A stretch of DNA of 64,000 nucleotides from Chlorops oryzae. Its lineage: Eukaryota; Arthropoda; Insecta; Diptera; Chloropidae. Location: assembly GCA_020466095.1 (NCBI GenBank), contig CM035808.1, forward strand, positions 39,066,395-39,130,394, in the 5' to 3' direction. Below, piece after piece: positions 11,605-23,670 of this stretch; position 1 is the first letter of the stretch; every line of letters starts with the position of its first letter. Below the pieces are notes generated by a model that saw only the letters and a list, made by a program, of their open reading frames with translations, made no database searches and was not told where the DNA came from. Made by a program: the position numbers and the translations under genes.

Positions 11605-12035
11605 GCAAAGGGTATGGCGGACTGCGGAACCCTGAAAGGGATTTTGAAGTTTTGTTGATTTTTCGATAGGTGGCATCTGAAAACACTGTAGGGACGGCGT
11701 TTTAGTAAAATTGAAAATATTTTTTTAGTAAGCCTTTTTTTAATTTTATATCTCAAAAACTAATTTAGATAGGAAGATGAAACAAACGTTGGCCAATTGC
11801 TAATATTTGTTGCTTATTGTTTCATCTTCCCATCTTTATTGGTTTTTGAGATATAAAATTGAAAAAAAAAGTCTTACTTAAAAAGGATTTTCAAGGATAT
11901 CTCAAGGAATTTTCGAAATAGAACACTAAGAAGTCGTCAATACAGTGTTTTTAGATGACACCTTTCGAAAAATCAACAAAACTTCAAAATCCCTTCCAGG
12001 GTGCCGCATGCCTTTGCAAAACCGGCAAAACCCTT
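11605..12035. repeat. Inverted repeat, two arms of about 190 bp
   Basis: The left arm (about 11605-11790) contains TTTTGTTGATTTTTCGATAG and TTTTATATCTCAAAAAC. The right arm (about 11817-12035) carries the inverse of both in reverse order. The spacer is about 27 bp, so a transcript could form a long hairpin. The repeat also occurs as a single arm at 1890-2110. Both arms abut sequence with no clear target duplication, so the class remains unknown. Confidence 0.6.
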
Positions 12036-12235
12036 TTGGAAAGGTTGCAGAGGCAACAAGAAATGTTTTCCTCACCCTTTGCCTTACGAGGAAAGTGAAC
12101 GAACTCGACTTACATATGCGGTGGTGTGATGCCTGTGAACATCCTCTGCGAAAATTTCTATAGTGGACACGGTCTAAGCTTACTAAATACAATTATCTCA
12201 CTGCCATCGTGAGAGATCTCTTCTACACCGAAAAA

Positions 12236-13377
12236 AATCCGTAGGTAATATTGAAGAAATGGGCTGCGTTATTGAAGAAACGGCAGTAAAAATAGAGCTA
12301 ACTAAAAAAAGCAATCAATATGAATAAAGACGATATTCAATATGAAGAAATTCAAATCAAGAAAAAAATTTCGTTATATTGAAGAAATATCTTCATATCT
12401 ACGAAATTATTTTAGTCAAATTTCTTCAAGTATATTATCCTGCTTCGTTATGTTGAAGAAATTTCTTCATATCTACGAAAATAATTATTGATATTGAATA
12501 AATTTCTTCAATATTACGAACGATTTTCTTCAATATGAAGAAATTTATTGAAATACGCAACCCTGCTTCGTTATATTGAAGAAATTTCTTCATATTTATA
12601 TATTTCAAAATTTCATCATATGTATTAACTGTTGTGAGTCCCGTCTGTCTCACATCTGCTATTTTTTATAGACAAGAAAATCGTCCAAATATCATACACA
12701 CAAAACAGTATATTAACTTTCTCATTGCAAGGACACTTCTCAAAATATATATGACATAATACACACCTATCAGTTTTTCTGCGATTTTGAACGCTAGCAA
12801 TATTTTCTTTCAATTTTCAAATTAAACACAATTTCTGTAATATTGAAGAAATTCTTCATATCTCAAGAATTACATTAGTCATATTGAAGAAATTTATTTA
12901 TTTATACGAAATAAACTCGTTATATTTAATATATAAATTAATTTTAAGACAATTTCTTCGTCATATTGAAAAAATTTCTTCATATTTGCGAAATTAATTT
13001 CTTTATATTCACGAATACGTTTTGTTATATTATAACGAAATTTCTTCATATCAACAAACAAATTACGTCATTATGAAGAAATTTCTTCATTTATACGAAA
13101 ATTCTAAATTTTAAAATGTCCTACGAAAGCTTTTGTCATATGTAAGAAAATTTCTTCAGTATGAAGAAATGTTTTCGTACCTATGAAGAAATTTTGTTAT
13201 ATTGATTAAACTATTTAACTCATATTGAAGAATTTTTTTTCGTTCCATTCACAAAATTTCTGCAATATAACATATATTTTCGTCAGCATGAAGAAAATTC
13301 GTTATATTGACTAAAATTCGTATTCAAATATTTACGAAAATTTTTATTCAATATTACTGCCGATATTTCTTTCAGTG
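12236..13377. mobile_element. TA-flanked TIR element filled with GAAGAAATTTCTTC palindromes
   Basis: The ends are CACCGAAAAAAAT on the left and the inverse of CACTGAAAGAAAT on the right. Both are flanked by TA (12234-12235 and 13378-13379), and both ends continue into GGTAATATTGAA / AGTAATATTGAA. The interior consists of some twenty degenerate copies of a palindromic unit, roughly TATTGAAGAAATTTCTTCATAT followed by a variable CTACGAA, repeated every 40-70 bp. No transposase is present. TA flanks suggest a Tc1/mariner-type mechanism. The ends resemble those at 2165, 26700 and 33996. Confidence 0.6.
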
Positions 13378-13389
13378 TATAGTTATAGT

Positions 13390-13660
13390 ATGCGTAATTT
13401 AAAAATAAATTCAAAAAATAAATTAATTAATAAATGAATAAACAAATAAACCAACACAAATAACCAAATAAACCAATAAAGAACCAAATAAATAAAAAAC
13501 CAATAAATAATAAAATACTTTTATATATAAATAAATAAGAAAATAAATAAATAAATAAATTAATAGTAAATAAAGAAAAAATAATTCAATAAAGAAATAT
13601 AATATATGTATAAATAAACAAAAATGCAAATAGATAAATAAATATATAAGTTAAATGATT
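13390..13660. repeat. AAAT-rich simple sequence
   Basis: Imperfect AAATAAATA-type low-complexity DNA. The 68-codon hydrophobic minus-strand frame over it is a by-product of this composition and not a gene. Confidence 0.8.
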
Positions 13661-14246
13661 ATGGTTTATAAAGCACCGAAGACAACTAAAATTTATTTAA
13701 TTTAATTTAAGGCCACAGAAAGAGTCATGAACACTTTCGATAAAGCGCAGTCAAATATCGATAATCGCGAATGGTGAATTCTTCTCAATTTTCGAGTAAA
13801 AAATTCCGTTTTTCACAGTAGGTACCTGCTCAAAGTTCAATGCATTCCAATGTAAGGAAAGTCCTTTCAACCTTTCCTTCGAGGTTGACACTCTATCAGA
13901 GCTGTGAGTGGAGCAAACTTTTCCTCTTCGTCTTATTCCTCTTTTTATTTAATTCCAAAGTGTCACCCGATGGCACGGAATTTTTTTCTTCGATTTTTTC
14001 ATGTTTCACACGATTCTGCAGGATTCAGCAACGTTTTTTTTAAATATGTTTTTTTTTTTGCTCTTAAAATTGAATTATGCAATTTGTCTGCGTGTCAAAT
14101 CGGTGAGGACGGTCTGTCATCAGTTGGTTTTGTTGACGTTGATAAAAAATTGTCCATATTTTTTTCCCCATAAATTTTTACAGTTATTAAAGCTTGAACT
14201 GTTTTTATTAGAGTAAAATTTGATTTGAGTTGATTACAATTAAAAA
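13661..14246. other. Intergenic, no gene recognised
   Basis: T-rich sequence with three overlapping short frames (13840-14216) that encode low-complexity Phe/Ser/Leu-rich peptides. No motif, signal or splice structure is convincing. Confidence 0.5.
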
Positions 14247-15045
14247 CAAGTAAGATAGCTAAAGTCGGTCAAGCCCGACTTTGAAATACCCAGCGTCCCG
14301 ACATTATGAGTGCACTATGTTTTGTTTCTCTATTTGTGGGCGTGGCAGTGGGCGGGCCACATAAATGTTTTTCCTACACCTTTCATTTGCCTTGGTCAAC
14401 CTATGTTGCGAATTTGAAGCTTCTACGCCTTTTACCTGGGAAGTTACGAGAATTCTCCATTTGTGGGCGTGGAAGTGGGCGGGCCACATAAAATATTTTC
14501 CTACACCTTGCATTCGCCTTGGTCAACCTATGTTGCGAATTTGAAGCTTCTACGCCTTTTACTTCACAAGTTACGATAAGCCCTTATTTGTGGGCTTATT
14601 TGTGGGCGTATTTGTGGGCGTGGCTCGAAGAGGGCGGCGTCCATTTTTTCCCCGGATATGTCTCTTTTTGTAGTTTACCAGTACACCAAATATCAATGCA
14701 GTGTGTTGAGTGGTTCGCAAGTTACAAGCATTTTACTGAAAACACAATAATTTCATTTGTGGGCGTGGCAGTGGGCGGCGGTCTCCCATTTTTACTTAGG
14801 ATCACACTCGGACCCCGATATACATGTGTACCAAATGTCGACTTCATTGGTTCAGCCGTTTCGGAGGAGATCCGACCACGGACGAACGGACAGACGGACG
14901 GACGGACAGACGGGCATGTCTAAATCGATTCAGTTTTTGATCCTGATCAAGAATATATATATTTGTCTATATCTCCGGAGCTTAGTTCTCCCTGTTACAG
15001 GATTCGCACAGAACTAATATACCCCGCTTACGCTGGGTATAAAAA
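14247..15045 (-). mobile_element. mini-me/DINE-like Helentron-type element, copy A
   Basis: Read on the minus strand, the element begins TTTTTATACCCAGCGTAAGC. It has a short TA-rich tract, a (GTCY)n microsatellite (here as GGAC/AGAC repeats, 14878-14915) and two tandem units containing GGGCGTGG. It ends with the hairpin AAGTCGGGCTTGACCGACTT followed by a short tail ending CTTG. A TA tract plus (GTCY)n core is the described structure of dipteran mini-me elements. A 3' hairpin near the terminus is a Helitron/Helentron trait. No Rep-helicase is encoded, so it is non-autonomous. Frames of 86-134 codons across it are repeat by-products. Confidence 0.75.
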
Positions 15046-18000
15046 GTGCTTTTTTTTTCTGACATATCTGAAATTTATTTAAATTATTTTATTGAAGTTT
15101 TCGAATTCCGGTGGATCTCACCGTGAACCATTAAAGCTTTAGTGTTTGAGTATTTTATAGTGACGGACATGAGAGTAAAATTTTGTCACACGTCATTAGC
15201 CGGTCGATTTTTTAAAGACTGATATTTAATGATTTCATTCCTGGCGATTCTATTTAAAATGTGGTGAATGTCTGCTTATGTTTAAAGGGTCCTTATGTTT
15301 CGAAAGATAATTTGGAATATTCCTAGAGAATGATTGGAGTTCGATTGCCGCATAAGCTTCTCTGTCCTTTATTCAAAAGAATTTGATGTTTTCTTAAAGA
15401 GGTTTATTATGGTTCTTTTAGCTTAGCACTTCAAAAAAGTTAAGAAATCAATAAGAAATATCAACCCAATTGAAATAAAGGGCCAACTGGCCAAAGCACT
15501 GAAAGCTCAGTGATAATTAAATTATTTATAATAATGGTTGAGTTTCCAAATCTGCTTGAGTACCTTTATACTTTAAAGAACGAAGAAGTTTTAAATCAAT
15601 CTGAAATTGAGAAACTTTTCAAATTGATTAAATCCTGAATCTAAGTATATCGGAGCATCGAAAGCCTGGAAATAAAAGGATACATTGCAGACAGTTTGCA
15701 TTATTTAAACAAGAGCCAAAATACATAACGATGAAGTCCTTGGCTGCCAAATCTGTGCACTTGCGTTTTTTTATTTTTCCATTCTTCGAGAGAATAGTGA
15801 GCACATGTTCCTAGATGTGCATTCGAAAGAGCTTAACATAGTTGATCCTTTGTGTCCTGTGTGGTTAATACAAGCATTGTTTTGTATCCGGTTTTCGTCG
15901 ACCTTTTCGGTATCATATCCTGGCCCTTATGTCGTTGTAATTTTTTTTATTTTTTTTTTTATTTTGGATATGTACATCCAAGCGAATGCTAAGTAAGAAC
16001 AATCAATGGTGCCATTGTACTTAATCGGTTTCCACTTGAGGATTAAACTGATTTGTTTCAATTGTTCAATAGAGAGAATTAGCTAGGGCAGAGAGGAGAA
16101 AAATAAAAGAGGTTGGTCGCAAGTAGCTGTTCTTTTATGTTAAGGAAAATCTTTTTATATGGAATTTTCTTGGTTCGGCTTCTAGAAAGACATATGCATG
16201 CACGTTTAAAGTGAATATACATATGTATGTATAGTGTTAAGAGTTACTGAGAAGATGGTTCTATTATTTGCGGTGGAAAGATGAAGAATAAAGGGGCTAC
16301 TCTGTTAAAATTCTAAGGCATTTAGAAGAAAAAGGGTTTGAGATATATATATATTAATATAAAATTAAATATATCTACGTTCTACATGTCCTTGCAAGCA
16401 TTCATTTCCAAAACGCTAAGCAAAAGGGTTTTATTTTCCATCATCTTTTCTACATTCTGAGTTTGAAAATTTTGATTTATAACATTTTAATGAAGAATAT
16501 GTTCTTGAAAGAAAGGTCATAGAACTAAACAAATGACTGCATAATGTTTTTTTGACATCATAAGGTCTAATTTCAAACTTAACTAGCCATAATAATTCCT
16601 TTAAGGCGAATGTACTTCTTCAAAAGCAAAAAAAAAACTAAACTTTTTTCGTTTGAATGAATACAGAATATGCGAGTAAACAACCCCCAAAAGAATTCCA
16701 GTTAAAGGCTTGAGAAGAAGCACTCATATGGATATTGTTGGAAAACAATTTTTTTATTTGCTCATTAGAAAGGATACCAGCATACTAAATTGTTCAGATC
16801 GCATGCCACATTTACTTTCAGTTTGATTTCTTTCTTTGTACGTAAACATTTTCCATTCATCAATTTTTCAAAGTAAATTTTCAGTCACGGGAAGCGTGAG
16901 GTTGATTGAAATCCATCGCTCATGGAAAGCGTCTTAAGGACTTTGGAGATTTTGGAACAGAAATAATCATATTTAGGAGTGCTTTGGAGGTGTTTTGAAT
17001 TGAATTTGCTTGCTTTGGGCACACCCCATAAAAGCACAGAAAATTTTACTGAAATTATTTCAATAAAATTACACTCTTATTGAAAGGATATTTGACTGTA
17101 GTGTGGAAGCCTGCAGGAGACATATTTATGGAAAATTTAATTTCGAATATTACCCAGACTAAATTAGGTCAAAACAGATCGCCTAATACTTCTGGAAAAT
17201 ATCTTTGTTCCTTCAAATCGAATCGAAAACGGCCTTAATCAAATCGGGTTCTTCGCATACCATCTTTTGATTGGACCTTACATCCTTTTGTGTTCATTGA
17301 ATTCAATCGATTGATGATGCAGTGTTTTCTCTGTTAAAAAAACAGAAAATAATTGAGTCCTTTATGCAGAAATCAGTTTTCAAGTTAAGTTTTCAATGAA
17401 TGAAAACAAATCAAGATAGCCTGGGAGTAAACATTTATTCTGAGCGGTGAGAAGGACTAACGAGTCATTTATCTTAAACTGCATTAGTCTCATTAAGCTG
17501 TCTCCCTTCAATTATTCAATTTGTCTAGACATCAATTCGCCATTGGGTATGACTGTTCATTTTACAATCATATTGAAAAGAAAAAAAAGAAGAAAGATGG
17601 ATGGATGCCTTCAAGGCAGATCTATCAGCAGTGGGCTTCATCGAAGCGGATTTGCCCCAAATCAATGAAAAATATAAATTTATGTCGAGAAAAAGAAGTC
17701 CTCTTTGGTCGGCATATAAGGTCCTTGGAAGGAGATGAAAAAGAAGAAGAGTTCTATCCTCTTCGTTGCTCTCCACTTTATGCATTTCATGTCCAATGAT
17801 TTAACGTTTTGTCAATGGCTGTTCCTTCTCATCCCATAGCGCACTAAAGACAAAACAGCGAATTTATAGAGACCAATTGAGACCATAAATAGAAGTTGCG
17901 AAAATAATTAGACGATGGGAAATAAACGAACTTTCCAGCCATTTGTACCGAACAAACGAATTCGCTGGAACTCTTCAAATGCAATCAAATCGTTACGGAA

Positions 18001-18369
18001 ATTTTCAATGTGTGTGATTTCGGTGATGGCATTCAAACTTTTCACATATAAAAGTTTTGCTGCAAAACAAATATTAACACAACATTTTCGTACCGAATGA
18101 ACACAAACACACTCGCGTACACACACACACACAAACGAGTGCACAGAAGTTTTCGTCGCACTTCAGTCGTTTATTCATTTATATTTTGAACAATTCATAA
18201 TTAACAATGCAGTTTGGAAAAATGGACTTACTTTTAATGCATTTAGTTTCGGAATAAAAGTGCACATAATGTGTGTGGCGCTTTAAAAAATGTTGAAAGT
18301 TTTATGAGAGCTCACTAAAAATAATCAGCCATAAAATAAAATTTTTGGTTTGAATACAAAATGGGATAA
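15046..18369. other. Intergenic, no gene recognised
   Basis: No gene or mobile element was recognised. An (AC)-rich tract lies near 18096-18135. An initiator-like TTCAGTC occurs at about 18163, without a TATA box at the right distance. TATAAAAG occurs near 18046, without a recognisable transcript downstream. Confidence 0.45.
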
Positions 18370-19290
18370 AGTTACTTTCGACAACACATCAGTAGCTATG
18401 ATTGCAGTTCTGGTCGGAGGGTCGCTGATTCAAATCCGTGCCGTTTTGCATCATCAGATCAGCATTTTGCCATAACCTCAAAACCTCATTCGAGCTATTC
18501 CATAGGGGAAATGAATACGGACGGGAGCGAGAATTTTTGTCTTTGATCGGGCTCCATCTGAGTATATTCTGACTGAATATTTTTGGGCGTCAAGCTGAAT
18601 TAAATGAAATGCTGATCTGATCAGCAGTTTGAACTCAAAAAATAAGAGTAGTTAATATCCAATCAGAGATAATAGATATTTTGGCGATACAAGTAGTCGA
18701 AATTGAAGCTTTTTTTGCACGAGTGGTAAATGCTTGATGAAAAACGAAGGATGCAGCCGAGTATTATACAATACCATATTTTTTTGTGTGGCGTAAAATA
18801 GCTCGAATGAGGTTTTTTGAGTTATGGCAAATGCTGATCTGATGCCGCAAAACGGGCAACGGATTTGGAATCAGCGACCCGATAAGATATGGTCAAAGGT
18901 AGTGAGATATCCAGATCAAACCTAATAATTTTTTGTGTGGCTGTGTAATTAATAGCTCGAATGAGGTTTTTTGAGTTATGGCAATGTGATCGATGGAGCA
19001 AAACGGGCAACGGATTGGAATCAGCGACCGAACATATGGTAGAGGTAGAGATACCCAGATACCAATTTTTATTTTGATGCTGTGTACATGATATAATATA
19101 TTAAATACAAAGAAAAGTTCTTTCGAAAACATCAGTAGTATGATTCAGTTCTGGCGAGGTCGAAGTGGAGAATAGGCAGATTCTCGAGCCCAGAGGGGAA
19201 ATGTACGGACGGGGCGAGAATTTTTCTACGGCTCCATTGAGAATTTTTTGAATATTTCAAGATAAAAGCAATATTATCAGCAGTGAATTT
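18370..19290. repeat. Cluster of tRNA-like repeat copies, inverted and indel-rich
   Basis: The first copy (18370-18600, plus strand) contains CGCTGATTCAAATCC, which fits a Pol III B box. Inverted copies lie at about 18800-18910 and 18955-19050, both reading CGAATGAGGTTTTTTGAGTT then AACGGGCAACGGATT. A fourth, direct copy at 19120-19260 matches the first but lacks many single bases. The block resembles a tRNA-derived SINE copied several times. The peppered single-base losses in the last copy look like either strong decay or consensus error. Confidence 0.5.
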
Positions 19291-19309
19291 AAAAAATAAA
19301 TAGTTACAA

Positions 19310-20110
19310 CAGAGATAAAAGTTATTGTATTTATTTGAAACTAAAGATGAAATTAAAAAAAAATATTAAAATACTAATATAATAAAAATTAATAAACATA
19401 ATGAAAAATATCAAAAATATAAAATTAAAAAACATGTAGTACAATGCTTTAAAATAATGAATAGTAACTAAACAATTTATAAATAACTTTCTCAAAACTA
19501 AGTGTCATAAAATGCTAATCATTAAATGATTAAAATAATAAAAAACAATCATAATAGGCCTAATTATGATGTCGAACTTTCAATAATAAATTATATAATT
19601 TATTCAAGAAACTAAATAGAAATAAATTGTAAAAACGAAAATATTAATTAAAATAACTAAATTTAAAAAAAACATACTTAATAAAAATAGAAAAAAAATA
19701 AATAAATAACTTAACAAATAAATTCATAAAAAACATTAAATTAATTCAAAAATAAACAAATAAGTAGAACTAAGTAAATAAATATAAATAAATGTGTTTC
19801 TTACACACATTGTTGCATTACAAATATAATAAAAAAAATTAAAAAAAAATTGAAAACTAAAAAAAATAATACAAATAATTATAAAATAACTTTCAAAATA
19901 AATATAATAAAATAATTAAGAAAAATAAAATACAGAAATTAATTGTAAAAAACGGGAAAAATTAATTAAAAAAATAAGATTTAAAAAAATTACAATAACT
20001 ATAATAAAATAATAGAAATAAATAAAAAAAATAAAATGAAACTTAAACAAATAAAATATCATAAAATAACAATTAAATAAAGAAATCAGAAAATTTCAAA
20101 CAAATCTTTG
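19310..20110. repeat. A/T low-complexity tract
   Basis: About 800 bp of A-rich AAATAA/AATAAT-type sequence with very little G or C. There is no fixed period by eye and no coding potential. Confidence 0.75.
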
Positions 20111-22904
20111 GAATAAAAATAAATTACAAATTGAGAAGATGTTTACCAATAAAATACACTAAAAATCTCTTAAGCCAACGGGCAGATCTACACAAAAATT
20201 TAAAGCAATTCTAAGACCCTTGAACAAATCCCGTTGCAGAGAAATCGATATTTTGCAAAATCCTAGTCAGTTTTGAAGTCTTTTCTCTTTTAAATTTCTA
20301 GTTTAAAAATTTATAAGGTACTCACGACTTCAGTCGACAAGAAAATAAAATACGTATAAAATATATATATGGAACTCTTATCACAATCGAGACGAAAACA
20401 AAGTCTTAAGATTTCTGAAAGTATTTCGACAAATATTTTTTGCATACCTACCTACCTACCTACTTTCCTAGCTACCTACATAAATATAATTATACAGAAT
20501 CGAGAGAAGATTGTGAGATTTATTAAAGTGGCTCGATAAATAAAAGACAAAACAAAGTACAATGTTTGAGACACTCGATATGAAGTGTTTTGTAAATACG
20601 ACGAAGTCAGAAGAAGCCCATCGGAATGGCTTTATTAAAAACGGGAAATTATGAGAATTTATGCGAAGAAAAGGTGAAAGCCATGCGAGTCCTCAAGTTG
20701 TTTTGAAAAGTAAAAATGCTTACATCTTTATTTTTGAGTAGGTTTTTGTTTTCCACATTCATGATAGCGGGAGAGAATATTATCTAAAGCCCAACCATGC
20801 GGAAGAAATGTGATACATGCTGGAAAACACTTGAAATGAAGGAAGGGCTTTCAATGAATCGTAGTATCGCAGGACTCTTTAAAAATTATTCAAAATATTT
20901 CATTTAAATACTTTTTCCCCATTAAGAAATATTACCAAATTATATCCAAAATAATATAATATTCCTTCATAGCCTGGATCAACTAGTTATATAAGAGCAG
21001 AGGAGAGCCTTTCTGTTATATCTGCTTCTGGCGCCCATAATTTGCATAATGCACTTTTGAATTTTGAACTTTTCCGACGACAAAGCAACATTTTTAGTCA
21101 AATTGAATTATGAAGTTGTCTAATCTTCCAACTAATGCAGTAAACATGGCTTTGGCCATTCGAACTCCTACGGCTAAGGGTAACGAGCATGAACTCTTCA
21201 TGTCGTAGACTCCAACATTCACATGGAAGGCCAACTATTTTTATTTTTATTTTTTTTTCGCTTCCTTCAATTCGAATTTTGCAAAGCTTAAGTTCGGAAA
21301 AGTTATGTTTTAGAGAGCGCAAACAAAATCTCCATCGTATGGAAGGAAGTTCGTAAACGTATGAGCCTTTTTATGTTAAATTGCATAAGGCATTCGTTAA
21401 GGGTTTATCTGGAAAGTTAAATCCCATTCGGGGTTGATTAAGGAGCCGATTTAAATTTTGTTGCGTCAAAATTTGTGGTCACAGACGAGTGATTTGAAGG
21501 CATTGGCTCTGATTTTTGCGAAAAAAAATAATAGAGAAAATAAAAAATAAACAAAGAAGAGAAAAGAGGAAAATTTAATTTCAAGATTCCAAGAAGAATG
21601 TTTCTCTTAGGATCAAACTTATTAAAGTTTTACGGTAAAAAGTTTGAATAATTTGAAATATTAAGCTATGGAATTTTTTGGCTTTGCTTGAGAAAATTCG
21701 ATATTCCAAAAGAAAAGGAATGATAAGAATGATGAAGTATGTAGCAATGCAGGCGTGTAGTGAATGGGACCCGGACTAGTTTAAGGGCATCATAGTCGCC
21801 TTAGATTATTTTCTAGTGCCGTTCGAGCGTTTTTTTTTTTATCATTCCTTGGTACTCAGATAGGTCCCGGGGTCGAAGTCTCTCTCCACAGAGTTATTTG
21901 TTTGCTCTTTTCCTCGCCATTTGTCAGCTACATCGCTTAGTTACTTTTGAAACTGGTAAATAGAAATAAATGCATTTTATAAACTAAAGTGAGCAAAGTC
22001 AATAAGCACAAACTTTGGCATGACTTCAGCTGACCAACGACTTAAACTACGCACTACGATGCAAAAGTTTATAAACTCCCAAACAGCCAAAGCTATTAAA
22101 AAGAAAATAAAACTTCAAGTCCACCCAAAAAAAAAAAAAAGAAAAATAAAACAAACAAATCGTACAATGACTTCGTGCCTCTAAGGTTGCTTACAAAACT
22201 TTTTCACATAAAACTTTTGACTTGTTCGAAGGCGTAATTGAATTTCTTATTTTATTTCATTTTTTTCGCCCCCCTTCGCTTCTACTCGTCACTTTTGCTC
22301 TCATTGTTTTGCAAAACAAAAAAAAATTAGAATTTCAAAATTCTCTAGACAAGAGATTACAGAAAAAAGTGAAAAAAAAAATAATTGAAAAAAATTTAAA
22401 AACAAAAAACTGTGTGAAGTCTACTTTCAAAGTTTAAAGATTTTCTTGTTCTAAATAGATTATGGACTTAATGCAGATTGCTTAAAGTAGACGAAATATA
22501 ATAAAAAGTAAAAAGTTGGCATGCTGTGTTCATATCGTTATTCTTTTCTTCTTCTTTGCTAAGCGTCTTTGTGTGATTAATGCTGTAAAAAATTTTTAAA
22601 TACTCGCTTATACTTATTAATTCACTGGTTTCAAAGAGTCATTCAATACACTACCTACAGAAGAGGTTGGCACGATTTACAGAATGTCTGCGCTCTTTTA
22701 TTTAAATTCGTACTTATGAACTGTCCAACGTTCTTGTCTCAGTTTAAGCTGAATAGCCGAGCAAGAAATATCTTGAAGGATATCTATGAGAAAATCGACA
22801 TCTATTCTCGGCAAATGTTGGGAGGCTCTTTGTGCTGCTCTTGGCTTTTACGTTGAACCATGTTTAAACCTTGTTGTCATTTATTGTAGGCACTCTACAA
22901 ACAT
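20111..22904. other. Intergenic, no gene recognised
   Basis: No gene was recognised. A short CCTA/ACCT repeat lies near 20446-20475 and poly-A/T runs occur near 21830 and 22125. Confidence 0.5.
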
Positions 22905-23670
22905 TTAAGGAGTCCGAAATGAGCTCGAAATTAATCCAAAATAATTCCGAAATTTGTCAAAAAGCTTTAGAAACTAAATGTTTTAAAAATCTTAGTCCAA
23001 AATGAGAATTACGAGACTCAAATATACATATTAGTCCGAAAAGAATGTAAAATGAGTCCGAAACGAGCCAGAAATGGATCAAAAAGGTCTACGAAATTTA
23101 AAGCCCAGATAGATGAGTACGAAATCAGTCGAAAATATGTAAAAACTATAAAATGGGATTCCGAAATGAATCCGAAATTTTTAAAAAGTACGAAGCTGAG
23201 ATATGTAAGCCCAGAATGAGTCCAAAAGGATTCCGAAGATTCCGAAATGAGTCCGAAATCAGTCCGAATTGAGTACAAATGGAGTCAGAAATGGATCCGA
23301 AGGAAGAACGAATTTTAAGGCTTAGATATATGAGTATAGAATCAGTCGAAAATACTTAGTAATTGCAAAATTTGACTCCGAAAAGAATCCAAAATTTTTA
23401 AGAAATACGAGGATCAGATATATAAATCCGGAATGAGTGCGGAATGAATCCGAAAAGAGTCCTCAATGATTCCGAAGTGAGTCATAAATGGATCCGAAAT
23501 GACTCCGAAATTTTAGGGTTAGATATATGAGCGTAGAAACTCTCGAAAATATTTAGTAATTGTAAAATGTGATTCCGAAATCAGTTCTAAAAGAGTCCGA
23601 AATTTTTAAGAAGTACTAGGCTCAGAAACATGAGTCCAAAATGAGTCAGAAATGAGCAAACAATTTGACT
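22905..23670. repeat. Higher-order tandem array built on GAGTCCGAAAT
   Basis: A basic word of 10-11 bp, GAGTCCGAAAT with variants, repeats dozens of times. On top of it is a longer period of roughly 200-220 bp. The block around GGCTTAGATATATGAG recurs near 23101, 23319 and 23516, each time followed by AATCAGTCGAAAATA-type and TTTTTAA(G)AA(G)TAC-type blocks. The minus-strand 86-codon frame over it is repetitive (Phe/Ser/Leu/Ile) and not a credible gene. Confidence 0.7.

Noticed and set aside
13423..13629. 68-codon hydrophobic frame resembling a membrane peptide
   Set aside because: It is the translation of AAATAAATA simple sequence.
23018..23278. 86-codon minus-strand frame
   Set aside because: Repetitive Phe/Leu/Ile/Ser peptide arising from the GAGTCCGAAAT tandem array.
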